Part shown: positions 51,641 to 63,930 of the stretch, piece by piece
How the letters are laid out: each line of letters starts with the position of its first letter
Position numbering within the stretch: the first letter of the stretch is position 1
Origin: Apostichopus japonicus
Taxonomy: Eukaryota; Echinodermata; Holothuroidea; Aspidochirotida; Stichopodidae
Assembly (NCBI RefSeq): GCF_037975245.1
Contig: NC_092571.1
Span: 17,169,917-17,233,916 of the forward strand
Length of the DNA stretch: 64,000 bases
Direction: 5' to 3'
Position numbers and translations under genes: made by a program
Notes under the pieces: model-generated
Told to the model about the DNA's origin: nothing
The model's input: only the letters and a program-made list of their open reading frames with translations
The model's database searches: none

Positions 51641-54600
51641 ATGAGGTGGAACCTACTTTCATTTCTGATTTGGGAATATTTGTTATTCTCTTGTGTGATG
51701 CCCACTATATCATTCAAAGTCTCATCAGAGTGGAGAAGAAATTCTCCATCTGGTTCGGAGGAGAGCATCTCAGAATCCGAGCGTTCGAAGACTTTTCCTT
51801 TCTACTCCTCTTTCTCTTTGCTTCGAGGTGATGTTGTTCTTTATTGGAATCTGAACTATGACGAAACAATCTCTTTTAAAATTCGGGCAGAAATTACCGG
51901 AAATATGAAATCAGAAGGATTTCTTGGGTTTGGGTTCTCTCCTCGTGGTAAAGAAGATCGAGATGTTGTCATGGTAACATGGACAGAAGATAGACCAATC
52001 GAAATTGCTGTACGTATATTGTTCAAATATTCATGCATCTTTAATACGATTTTTCTTGTTTTCTGCAATATGATGGAATGGAGGTTAACTTACATGAAAG
52101 GTCATCAAAATTGTCTCCCAAGAAAAATATAAAATCTGCTAAACTGTAATCAAAATTACTTTCAAGCAGGTTCTGATATTTCAGCAATATTTCTCAGACA
52201 TTGTGGAGTATTAAAATTCAGATAGGCCTAATATGATACGTTCCAGTATAATGTTAATTGTATGCTGCCAGTTATAAGGGATAATCATTTACATGGTTAC
52301 AGTCTCAATATAACTGGACAGTACATAGATTCAGTTGAATGATTTCGTGCCCATGCTCTCTCTATAGTGTTGGCGAAAAAAGTGTAACAGTATATATTTG
52401 TTTAAACCATAATATGTCCAACCGAATCTCACCAGAAACATTTTGGTTTAGCTAATTCGTAAAAGCTGATTGGTAGTTAACATAATCCTTCTAAAAGTAA
52501 TGACATCCTATCCAGGGGGGGGGGGGGGGAAAGAAATTTCCCAGTTTGACGTGTTGAGATACTATACCAGTTGTCACATTGTTCTCTCCAAAGGATGCAT
52601 TTACTAATGAGGAAGGAATTCTTCTGCCAGATGAACGATGTGACTACCACATGGAGAGCTCAAATATTCTATACGAAGATGGCGACGTTTTCTTGGAAAT
52701 AGATATAACACGATATTTCAACACGAAAGATCCAGAAGATTATCAAATTGAAGCAAGTATAATTTTTTTTGGACTGACAGTGCATGTACCCTTAGTTACA
52801 TGACAAATCTAAGAGACTTCTTGTTGTTTCCCAGTCGTTAAACGTTGTTGCTATTTTGTTAGTTCTCGTTGTTCATTGTTTATTCTTAAAGAGTTACATT
52901 GGTTTTTCGGTCTCTCACCGAATAATTTACAAGCTCCTGTTAATTACCTACAAATCGTCGAATGGTTTGGCTTCCTCTTTAATCTTTGACATGCTCCTGA
53001 CATACACTACAACACGACGTCTTCGCTTCAGTAACATGATTTACTCCAAGAACATCGGCCTAAATATACATGGGGTGACAGATCGTTCGAAGTAGCTACT
53101 CCTCGCCTCTGCATGGAATGGATATACCACTATGGAACTTAGATGTTGTGCTTCCCTCACTTCGTTAAAAAAAAATCTGGAAACTCATCTTATGCGTCAA
53201 GCATTCATCAATGTTAACCAATAATTATTTTGTTCATTCCTTTTTGCTTTCTTTTTTCTCTTTCTCTCCCACGCAGCCTTGAGCACCCTTCCGGGTGGAT
53301 ATGCGCGCATTATAAATCACCGTTATTATTATTATGATAATATTGTCGTTTTTCAGTTCGTAGGCCCATTGTTGATGTTGTCAACCTTTCACTTGTTGAT
53401 GCTGTCAACTTTCCAGTTCCCATTGTTGATGTTTCTTTCTGTTGATGTTGTTTTCTTTGTTGCTTTTAATTGTTGCTGTTGTTGATCGAGACTAATCTTA
53501 ATTTCCTCGCAGTGGGGAACAACTTGGACATTTTTCATGCTAGATCATGAAATGCCAGAGTTTTACAGAAAACTGAACCTCGAGACCATGGACGTCGTTG
53601 AAAGACCTTTGTCATTGTTGAAAAGTAACCAGTACCAGTATGAACCCAACCTACCCCCAGACACAAAACTGAGGGAGTTTACTGTAAACAAAGTAAGTAC
53701 TCGATACGACAGTGTGCGCATATAGGGGTGGACAAATGTATGTCGGGCGGGGGGGGGGGGCCAGACCGGGCCGAGTATAAGGGTGGAAGTTAGCGGTAGC
53801 TGGGTTATATATTACATATATCAGCGGATTAATGGAACTACTAAATCGATATTTCGCTAGAGCATTGTGTTTCGTGCACGCATAGAACATAGGGAGAGAA
53901 GCCAATGTCAAACTAAGAGGTTTGGACTAACGTGTTGACGGAGACAATCGTACAGAGGTATGTGTGTGTGTGTGGAAGCGGAGGGGGGTGGGGAAGAAAT
54001 GAATGTATATATATAGGCTATGATGTAACATAAGTATGATGCCTGCCTTGTCCGGACTCTGTTACAAAAGCAACGTTAATTTAAACAGGACCTCGAGTTT
54101 TAAACTCGTACATGCTTAGAGTTCGTTCCTTCTTTGATCAAACTTTCATTTCAAATGATCAATAAAAAAAAAACTTCAAGCTGTGTCTCTGCCAACATGT
54201 ATAATGATTAAGGAAAACTGTATATTCTACTGTCAATATTGTAACAACTTTAAAGAATGAACATTCGTCATAGGATTAGTCTAAAGAAAATGATACAAAC
54301 ATTTAATAATTTTTTTTTATTAGGTTAAGCTACTGCCAAAATCAGTACGTTGTTACGCCAAGTCTGAATGAAGCTCTGGTTTTTATACCAATTTTCTGCA
54401 AAGTCATGTATTCCGTTATTTTCTTCTTTTTCTAAGTTTCAAATTCCTGTCGACGATACTACGTACTGGTGCCAAACATTTCGGTTCGATCTGCAGGAGA
54501 AAGTCCACGGTATTAAGGTATTTATCATCTATTATGCGTCTTTAATATGTTATCCTTTTTTTTATATTTTTTATATTTTTTTATTTTTTAATATGTTATC

Positions 54601-57600
54601 CTTCATGAACCTTCTACATATTGCGTAAGTTCCTTTATTATTCTATCGTTCTTAAGAATAAGCGTCATCATCATTCTCACTTCTGATTGGTTGTCATTTT
54701 GTATGACGTCAGCTACGATACAGGTAAGCTTATCGCTCATAGCGTATCGACAGAGTGATATTCATTTCCCTATAATGCGACATAGCATATGATTTCTGTT
54801 TTGTTGTACAAAACCAATTGAATCCATGCACACAAACCAAAATAAACATGGAGTTTCATAAACCCAGGTATATTTACTATTAGTGATATCGATAGAATAC
54901 TGTGCCATATGCCAAATGTGTTTTCCTTACATCCCAATAGTTGTAAATCCCCTCTGTTGCTCTGACGCCACAGGTGATCATTCACAGGAGAGGGGTGGGG
55001 AGGGGAGGGGTGGAGAGGGGTGGGAGGGTGGGGAGGAAGCCAAACAGATGCAAGCCTAGATTAGGAGCTTCGTTAGACTGTATACTATATGCACTCTGTG
55101 ACACGAGCAATGAGACTAAACTATGAAACTCATTTCCGTCTTTTTATGCAATTGTTTCAAATTGTACATTTTAAATGATTTTATTCCGTATTTTTTATAT
55201 GATTTTAAGAAGGAAAAAATGTAACAAACGCCAATGTGCAAATCTGCTTAGTCAATATACCCCTTTCTGTGTTAAATTGAATCATGAAAGAAACATGCAA
55301 GGCAGAAAGAGGTACACCTCTCATGGCACCCGACTGATTCTCGTTGTGGTCAGGATAACAATGGTGGATGCAGGGAGTTGTTATTTCCATAACAACTCCC
55401 TGGTGGATGTTGGTAAACGTTGATCCACGATAGTTATGGTGTTGTATATAACTTCGTCACACATGTTATGAATACTATCGTGGATCAACGTTACCAATAT
55501 CCACCATAGTTATCGTGACCACAACGAGAACCGGGTGCTCAAGACAAAATGTTGAGCCAAATGAATTATGACGTCATCGTCATCAAATCCCGAATTCTGT
55601 TTATACACGTATAGTTGCACTAGAAATGGAGAGCAATATAGTGTTTATATCAAGTAACATATCTGTCTCTTTCCAGTACGAATCTCTTATTACTCCTGGT
55701 AATGAGATGATTGTGCATCATATGGAGTTATATCATTGTGAGGTTCCTCCAGATAACAAAATTCCCGATTACAGTGGACCCTGTCCGGAAAAGCCAAAAC
55801 AACTTAATGTTTGCTCTAAGGTGATCGCTGCTTGGGCTATGGGAGCAGAGGTATAACACACTTATTTCTTTCTCGTTATATGTACACAGGTAAAAGTAAA
55901 TACCATTGACTGATCCAGCTTTGTATTTTTAAGAGGGGCGAGGCGGAGGGGAGCGAGGCAAGTTTCGGTCAATATGGAAATTACTACCGAAATAGCAGTG
56001 CATACGGATACTTATAGATAACATATTAGTAATGCGCGAAGCGTGCTCAAAATGTGTTCACTGTATACCATTATGATCTGCATCATGTATGTGTTGATAA
56101 TATTTAGTCCGAACCCTCCCCCCCTCCCCTCCACCTCCCCAGAATTCCATCATTTCTGTTATGGTCGGAGCCTTCACCCTACTCACCAGATATTTTCACG
56201 TTTAACTCTGAAAACCATGAGACAGATTCTCATCATATCTATATTTGTCAAGATTCCCCCCCCCCCCCTCTCATTTCTTGCCCAACTGAATATTATTATG
56301 ACGACATAATAGTCCTTTTAATTTCCGAGGTTGCGAAGTGTTTATGAAAATAAAGTGACTGTATGCTAAATTTGAACACTTTAACACCTTTTATACACTT
56401 TTATGTCTGACTAACTATAGATTGGTTAAAAAGGTCTTAAGAAACCGGTTACTAACATGAGCGGTTATATACTTATATTGTTTATCGAATCTATAAAATT
56501 ACAAAAAGGTTGCACTCAAGTATATATGGAACCTCTTGCCTTTCAATCTTTCTACCTTTATTTTAAAGCCTCTGGTCTATCCCATTGAAGCCGGTGTACC
56601 GTTGGGTGGTTCTGCCTGGTCAAAACATCTTATGATTGAGGTGCATTATAACAACCCACATAAACTGTCAGGTAAGTTGTTAACATGTACACTATCGAGA
56701 AAGGTTCTGAGGCGGTGGTGGGGAAGGGGGGGGGGGTGGAGTAAAATCACCGAAGAAATATGGAGAGGAAAGGGTCGTTGGAGGTTGAGCCATCGCATCG
56801 GTTGAATTCATGGCGATGACACCGTCAGCTACAGACGAAAAAAATTAATGACTATAATGTCGTGTCGTAAAGTTGTATATTTCTGCTCATGTGTTGTCCC
56901 TATTTTCTTCTTCGCTTTACAGTTTATTTCTTACAGCAATACTTTGTTCATTTTCATTATCGTATAGCTAATAAAAAATAGTCAACTTTATGCATGAAAT
57001 GATTGAAAGAATGATTACCGTACAGAAAAAGAAAAAAATCAGCGCCAGGGGGTATAGATTTTAATACAATAACTGTAACCTTTGAATCGACATTTTCTTT
57101 CAATTCTGGTTACACACATCTATTGGGTTGTCCAGGTTTCACACCGGTAATTTTTCTATTCAGGTCTCATCGATAATTCCGGTATTCGGTATTACTATAC
57201 TAAGACCCTTAGACGGTTTGATATCGGGGTGTTGGAAGTCGGTGTGACGTACTCTCCAAACCTTGTCATCCCTCCACAAGAAGAAGACTTCGAATGGAAT
57301 GGTCTCTGCCTTCCTTCGTGCACAAGTGTAAGTATAACATTTCCCTTATGATGATGCGCATAGTTACATAGCCTAACGTTCTATCCGGATGTGGGAGAGG
57401 GTGGAAAGGGGGGGGGGGAGAGAAGCGGGAAGACCGAGGTGGTGGAGCGGTCACGTACCGTCTGTCATCATTAACCCCTCCCATTAAATAAAAAAGTGCT
57501 CGCTCAGCCAACTAGATTAGATGAGATTAGATAAGTTTAGATAATATTAGTTTGATGGACGGACACGGTACGGACAGATGGACGGATGGATGGATCCATC

Positions 57601-60600
57601 CATCCATTTAGACAATTCAATTCACTTACATGTTAACTTTTTCATATTTTGTATACAGGGTTTACCAACTGAAGGAATCCAAGTTTTTGCATCTCAACTC
57701 CATGCTCACCTCAGTGGACATGAAATCAAGACAAAGCATTTTCGAGGAGACGTGGAATTACCACTTTTAGACAAAGATCCCCATTACACAACATTTTTCC
57801 AGGTGAAGATTCATAATCCTACATGGGTGGGGGAGGGGGGAGGGATGGGGTCAACAATATATATTTAGAGGGCGGTGTTTATATATATGTCACAGAGAAC
57901 TTGTAATAGTCTTTATAAATGTAATCAAATAGGCTTCTCTTACTTCATATATACTTAAATTGACTCAGAACTTTGCTAGGGCGAGGCTAAGCTTTTACCG
58001 AGTCATGACGCACAGTGGCTCATAGCAAGGAAATATGTGTGAGGGGAGGTAAGAGGAGGAATTGAAGGTAAGGAAACGACTTTGCATAATTCTAAATCAT
58101 TAATAACAAACGAGTGTGTGTTATTTTTTATTAGTAATTAGTTGTTTTACATAGTTCACGACACTTTCGCTTATACTTAAATATGATTACACCCTATAAT
58201 TACCGTGTTACTTGCACTGCATTTAAAACAGTTTTGCAAGTTTATCGGATTTAAGAACAAACCACCAAAGTTATCTTCCAGAAAAATTTAAGTGTGGGCG
58301 ATCGTGCAGCAGAAAGATAAATCGGTGAAATGGACAACCAAGGGCAATATATTTATATGTAAATAAAACTGTTCTTACAACTTTAACAACATATGTCAAG
58401 TATCGTTTCAGTACATCTTATTTTTGGGTCGTCAATTATTTACAGTGATGCTATACTACAAATACTATACCTTCTTGATTTTACAGGACATACGCTTGCT
58501 GCCGGATAATGTTTTGATTCTCCCGGTAAGAGCTAATTTATTGGTCTAGTTGAACGCTCCTGAGTATCTTCGAATAGCCTAAGTAGGAGAGTAACAAAAA
58601 TCCACAAAGTATATTTTTTGAAATTTTTAGCAATGTGTTAGCATGCTAAACATTGAGTGGATAAAGGCGGTGGCATTTGAAGTAATGAGGCTTAGCAATC
58701 GGGAGGTTCCGGGTTCGATACCCGGCTGGGTCATAGTAAGGTGGGTTTTTCATCCACGACCAATCTACGGTTTTCCCATTTGAAATGACTTTCTTAATTG
58801 AAAAGATTCCCAAATTTGAGTTAAAATGTTGAATTGGAAGCCACCCGACGTGTAAGTTGTAATCCATAAGCCCTTGCGGGTTTCTCCCACAGTTGTGGTC
58901 GCTTAATCGTCGTAAAAATAACTGATGATAATTATAATATTATCCAGAAAGAAAAAAAAGAGAGAATACGCTGCAAAAACGATTGCATCGTACAGGTTTT
59001 ACATAACATGACCATATTATGCATTACAAGTCCAATTACTTTTAATTTTATATTTCATTGGCATGCAGGGCGACACTTTGGTAACCACATGTCGATTTAA
59101 TACAGAGGACAGAGTCAATGTAACATTGGTAAGTACAAGACGTGTGCACCCTGTAGCATATATAACCATGGTTATAAACGGTGATTCCTATAACCCGTAA
59201 AATAACGTCCTAATGTTTTTCTACTGGCAAATGTAAAAGTACGTCGCTCCACCGGAATCCTGGCTGCCGGTAAATTTCGGTAAAATTACACTTTTTTTAC
59301 AGTGCAGTATTTAACTTATAGAGGCAGGAAAAGTCAACCAAAGTCGATTGGCAATACTGATAAAGCAGACATGTTGTGTTGGGCTATCAACTCCCTGCAT
59401 GGGTCAGTGGAAAGGTCGTATAACGGGGAATAAAAATAAGGGTTAAAATGTGTAACTGAAGGTAATTTCTACAGTGAACGAATGTCCTGGTATAAAACAG
59501 TTACATCCCATCGTACATTATGAAGACGGTCGTCGGAGTTGGGTGCATGTGTGTGTAGGGGAGGGGTGAGGGGTGGGGGTTGGTGGGGTGTTAGAGCGGA
59601 TGAAAAACAATTAAATGAGAGACTAACGCTGCAATGTGTCCTCAACCGTGGATATACGCCAAGGCTGCAGCAAGGGGTTATGTGAAACCATTGTGATCGG
59701 TATAGATTCAACTCCATAATACACGGTAAATTAGCTTTGTCCAGTATAGGGCAGCAGTTTTTCTAGTAAAAAACCAAAACAAAACAGATTAATTTAATGT
59801 TAAATACCTTCAATATTATCAATGCTGTCAATTTTAGGGAGGTTACGGTATTCTGGATGAGATGTGCGTGAATTACCTGCACTATTACCCTAAGACGGAT
59901 CTAGAAGTCTGCAAGAGTACCGTATCACAAGATGCTTTGAATTTCTTCTTCGAGGAAACTACTGTCAGGTGAGAAACATGATGGATGATAAAAGGCATAT
60001 AGGGCGCAAACGGGTATACGTCCAGGTGGACTATTTAAGTTTTTGACTGATGAAAGAAGAACATAAGTCTAAGCATTCCAGGCACATAGCCAAGGGGGGG
60101 GGGCGAAGGGGGCAGCCGCCCCCCCCCCCCTTGAGCATATTTTTAAAATTTTTTTGTTAATGTTTTTATGATATCGCTATAGTAATTTCAAAACAGAAAA
60201 TGCTAAGATGCATCTTACAAGGCATGGGAAGTGCCATTTCCAGCGATCTGGGAGGCATTTTCAGCCAAAATTTTCTTGTACGCTTCGCGCCAATTATGGT
60301 GGCGCTACGCTTAGATAGTTTGCAATGCCGTATCTACGGCTCTGATAGTTTGCCTACATTTTCGCCCCTCCCTTGGCAAATTCCTGGCTACGCGCCTGAA
60401 GCATTCTGGTGAATTTTGACAACTTTGCATCGAAGTGAACTTGAAACAAACAGCTGCGATATCATAGAATCCCACTGACAAATGTGTTTTTATTAATTTC
60501 TTCAAAAATTTATATTTTATTTTCAACTTTAAAATTATGATGCATCTCAATACGCAATACCACAGATAACTCTATAGCAGATAACTTCACATGCATCCCC

Positions 60601-61833
60601 TATCTACACGACCCGGGTAAACCCTCTCTATACAAACCAAGATCAGACCAAGTAATATAGTGATAAATTAGGCGACACAACATACTTTTTCTTGTCAGTG
60701 TTCAATTATATATTACACCATATACCTATATTTGCTTCAAATTCATGTATATAAGATTCAAAATTGTGACAAATTCAACTATCAGAGATCAGTAAACAGC
60801 ATATTGGGACGGATGGTGGGGTGAAAGGGGAGGGCGAGGAAGTCTGAGTCATTTGTCCTCTTCAATACTCCACCGGGACTGACGCTCAATTGACACATTT
60901 TAAATATTGTCTAATGATAATAGCATCGAATGAGAAAACATTTCAAGTAAGCCCGAAATTCTTTATTATATTGAATACATTTTCAAGTATAGAAGTTCTT
61001 TCTTTCGGGCTCTAAAAATAGGCTTTTATGTCATTTAATTTTGCTAAATTATCTAAAATGGTCCTTCTCTCATCATAAGATAAAATTCACAAAATAGCAT
61101 GCAATTTTCAGCCCAGATTACTATAATAGGTAAAATAAGCTAGGGACTCTCACGACGTAACTAAACATCTGCAGCGACACTGCAGTTTATAATAAGCTGT
61201 AACAACATTTTGTGTGTGTGTGTGTAACACGTGATATAGCAATTCACAGCTCTATAACATTTTCACTATACATTTCACAGTTTTCGAGGTAGCAACAGCC
61301 AACATGACATACAAAGAAAATCAACTGTAGAGCTGTTTTCAACTGTTGATTGGTCAGATATGACCAAATCTCTATGGAGAGAAATTGCCAATGTTGGCCC
61401 GATGGTGGAGGAATGCTTAGCATCAAATGGGAAAGCATTTCAAGTGAGAATACTCTATTTTGTTTTTGTTCCTTCCAATGTCTTGAAAATCTAATCGCAT
61501 TCGACAGAGCTGCCTATTTTTTTTATATATATATATTTTTTTAGATATTGACAAGGTTGCTAATATGAATATTATTTATTGATTTGTCGAATCATGGAAA
61601 GATTTCAAACATCTTTTTGTTATTGATTTTCTTTTTTTGGTTGGCCTTAAAATGGGCCTACAATAATTTGGATTAATCTACAGTAACATTTATATGACGT
61701 CATTGTAGAAGACACGAATGATTTGAATATTCAAACATTCTTCTCGATAGGATCGTGTAATTATTCAACGCCAATAAATTAAATTCTTTTGTGCCTTACT
61801 ACATTTTTGTTTCTCCAACAGCATGATAATTGA
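51641..61833 (+). CDS. DBH-like copper-dependent monooxygenase (MOXD1-type)
   Basis: Family knowledge: copper type II, ascorbate-dependent monooxygenases of the secretory pathway; the substrate of the MOXD branch is not settled. Exons: 51641-52009, 52594-52752, 53513-53692, 54437-54517, 55677-55850, 56569-56671, 57164-57327, 57659-57802, 58487-58525, 59069-59128, 59838-59968, 61281-61443, 61822-61833; 592 residues. Seen: signal peptide MRWNLLSFLIWEYLLFSC, a Ser-rich linker, a DOMON-type domain (~48-200) with FLGFGFSPRG, and the catalytic core from DTTYWCQTF (~250). Copper ligands: HH 277/278 (IVHHMELYHC), His347 (EVHYNNP), His425/His427 (LHAHLSG), Met500 (DEMC). An NVT sequon lies at 488. Intron 2 uses a GC donor. 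The last exon encodes only HDN and stop; no membrane anchor is seen, unlike human MOXD1 with its hydrophobic C-terminus. Closer to MOXD1 than to DBH. Confidence 0.92.
52880..53345 (+). mobile_element. CR1/L2-like LINE 3' end
   Basis: It sits in intron 2 of the monooxygenase gene. A frame reads HRIIYKLLLITYKSSNGLAS and TTRRLRFSN, the C-terminal end of CR1/L2-type reverse transcriptases. It continues in shifted frames through SAWNG and LKKNLETHLM. A 3'UTR with CACCCTTCCGGGTGGATATG and GCGC-TATAAAT-like sequence ends in an (ATT)n tail. It is 5' truncated and frameshifted. Confidence 0.75.
55326..55538. mobile_element. Foldback element with nested 32-bp palindrome and 7-bp direct repeats
   Basis: The outer arms are long inverted repeats from GCACCCGACTGATTCTCG to CGAGAACCGGGTGC (~90 bp each, including ACGTTGATCCACGATAGT). 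The left arm is interrupted by a perfect 32-bp palindrome at 55371-55402 (14-bp arms CAGGGAGTTGTTAT, 4-nt loop). GTGGATG flanks it on both sides (55364-55370 and 55403-55409). The right arm has a single uninterrupted copy of that site, which shows the pre-insertion state. Confidence 0.8.
57584..57605. repeat. 22-bp perfect palindrome
   Basis: Two copies of GGATGGATGGA in inverted, abutting orientation inside a monooxygenase intron; likely a minisatellite (GGAT)n flip. Confidence 0.7.
58651..58940 (+). mobile_element. tRNA-derived SINE, near full length
   Basis: The head has a TGGATAAAGGCGG A-box-like segment and B box GGTTCGATACC, with a long variable arm suggesting a tRNA-Leu-type source. 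The ~200-bp body ends TGTAATCCATAAGCCCTTGC, CTCCCACA and CGTCGTAAAAATA. It lies in an intron of the monooxygenase gene. Its 3' part recurs at 48126-48225. Confidence 0.7.
60071..60406. mobile_element. hAT-like MITE with 8-bp target duplication
   Basis: The element 60079-60398 starts CAGGCACATAGCC and ends GGCTACGCGCCTG (inverted, two mismatches). A perfect AAGCATTC lies on both sides (60071-60078 and 60399-60406). The interior has G-run/C-run inverted blocks (60094-60130) and no coding capacity. An 8-bp duplication and CAG..CTG termini are hallmarks of hAT elements. Confidence 0.82.
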
Positions 61834-62022
61834 CGAAACATGGAAAACTGCATGCGGAAAGTGCAGGGGATGACGTTACCACATGCGTTGTCATACATGT
61901 AAAGCGATTATGTTATGTAATGGATCACCGTGACTTAAAATTCATGCAGACGTTTACATCTTATATAGTGTCAGTTGTCGCTGTTACGGTATTGCCTGCC
62001 AGACAAGAATGTTGTAAACTAA

Positions 62023-62028
62023 AATAAA
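62023..62028 (+). other. Poly(A) signal for the DBH-like gene
   Basis: AATAAA 190 nt past the stop at 61833; use is inferred. Confidence 0.55.
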
Positions 62029-62355
62029 ACTAAAAATCAAGATAATACCCATAACATAGACGGATTAATATTGGTATCAACGAATAAATACTAAACAACT
62101 CATCTCTTAAAATCTGATATTCATGTCACACTCTGTATGTGTTTTGCTTTACACAGTAAGACATGCATGTTTTTTATAGTATCATTAGTGATTGTTATGG
62201 ATGAATGGTCTATGTGTAATGTAATGTATTAATGTATTAATAATTGTGACGTCACACGAACGTATTGGACATTCTGATATTGGTCGATTCGACCATCGTA
62301 AAGCTGACCACTTAGAAATGCTTTCGTAGTAACTAGAGAGTATTATAATGTGACG

Positions 62356-62461
<106 letters not shown>

Positions 62462-62466
62462 GTTTT

Positions 62467-62595
62467 GAACCTCTGGACATACAATCAACGTCCGCAGCCT
62501 AGTGGTTAGGGTGTCCGAATATAAAGCGGGAGGCCCGGACTCGAATCCCAGTGGAGGCTGGAAGTTTTTTCACTGTTCTGGATTTTCCAACTCAC
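62467..62595 (+). mobile_element. tRNA-derived SINE, copy 1
   Basis: GAACCTCTGGACATACAATC, then A box AGCCTAGTGGTTAGG, B-box-like GACTCGAATCCC and tail TTTTTTCACTGT..CCAACTCAC. It is collinear with 62841-62969. Confidence 0.72.
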
Positions 62596-62840
62596 AACGA
62601 TTCCAATTATATATATATTCATTTGCCTTTGTCGTTTACCTCCATTTCATTAACATAAAGTATGTTCAAGGTATCACTATCGAGATCCGGCTTTAGGAAT
62701 CACAAATGATTTCGAGTTGGTAAGCATCATGTTTGATCTCTAGAGTAAGGCATATATGTCACCAAAACAGAACTAGTATTGTTCGATACAGGTAAAAAAC
62801 GCCTACAGTAGATCTAATTACGACCTTCCTTACCGGTTAC

Positions 62841-62969
62841 GAACCTCTGGACATACAATCAGCGTCCATGGCCTAGTGGTTAGGGTGTCCGTATACAAAG
62901 CGGGAGGCCCGGGTTCGAATCCCGGTGGAGGCTTGAAGTTTTTTCACTGTCCTGAATTTTCCAACTCAC
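62841..62969 (+). mobile_element. tRNA-derived SINE, copy 2
   Basis: 129 bp, same length and orientation as copy 1 374 bp upstream. It has intact boxes GGCCTAGTGGTTAGGG and GGTTCGAATCCC, so this copy looks more promoter-competent. The anticodon region does not form a credible tRNA arm. Confidence 0.74.
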
Positions 62970-63312
62970 TACACATAAGTAAAGTTAACATGTGTTCCAA
63001 GCATTAATAGTAAACAGTTGGGGAGTTTGGAAGGAAACCCGTAACTAGACTTAACTAAGTGTCACACGTCAATCAACAACAAATATTAATCTGTTCAGCA
63101 TGCATGCATGTTTCAGTGACGTCAATAAACTCATTCATGTTTTGACATTTTAAGACCCGTGGACCTTATCATTCATCTGATTCATTGTATATCTTCCAAC
63201 TTCCAAGCGATCGTTTTTATTGATGCTGACGTCACGAGCAACCTGATTGGCTGAAAACTATGTAATGGCAAAATCGCCCGGGTATCTATCAGTGCTGCAC
63301 ATTCCGAGTACT

Positions 63313-63673
63313 ACACTTATGGCGGGCCATCAGTCCCTAATCGTAGGGAAACAACATATACCAATTTCCTTGGACTTATACCAGTTTCTAGCAGCTTTAA
63401 TTGACTTCTACCGATTTAAATTGACATAATCATCGATTTAAGCTGCTATGATGTCGATTTAAATTGACTTACACCAGTTTAATTCGACATATCATCGATT
63501 TAAATCGACATATGCCAATTTCAATCGATGATAAGTAAAATAAATCGGTATGTCTCAATTTAAATCGACATCTAGACACTGGTATATAAGTCGAAGAAAA
63601 TTGGTATATATGTCGATTTAAATCGGTCTATGTCGATTCCCCACGATTTGAGACTGATGGCCCGCCAAAGTGT
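63313..63673. mobile_element. MITE with ~35-bp inverted ends and ATTTAAATCGA subrepeats
   Basis: The left end ACACTTATGGCGGGCCATCA and the inverted right end ACACTTTGGCGGGCCATCA continue into AATCGT and GGGAA on both sides. The interior is many copies of GATTTAAATCGACATA-like palindromic units in both orientations. No coding capacity and no clear target duplication (possibly TA). Confidence 0.7.
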
Positions 63674-63930
63674 TAGCCTACACATGGAACGAAGCGCCTT
63701 GTTGCGTTAGTAGCTCCATGATTACACCAAAAAGTTAATTCTCAACAATCTTCGGAAGACTTTCTTAAGAAGAACCTTGCTCTTCGACGATCTTTCCACA
63801 CATTAAGTCGATGGGACTTAATGTGTGGTAAAATAGTAAAATCCCATTGACTTTGCACGGAGGTTGTTCACGAACATCACGGATCATGCTCTCGACTTGT
63901 AATCATAGGCCTATACAGTGAAGGCATCCA

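Noticed and set aside
62848-62925. A genuine tRNA gene
   Set aside because: The A and B boxes are good, but no credible anticodon stem or acceptor stem pairs, and the unit has a SINE-like leader and tail shared with a second copy.
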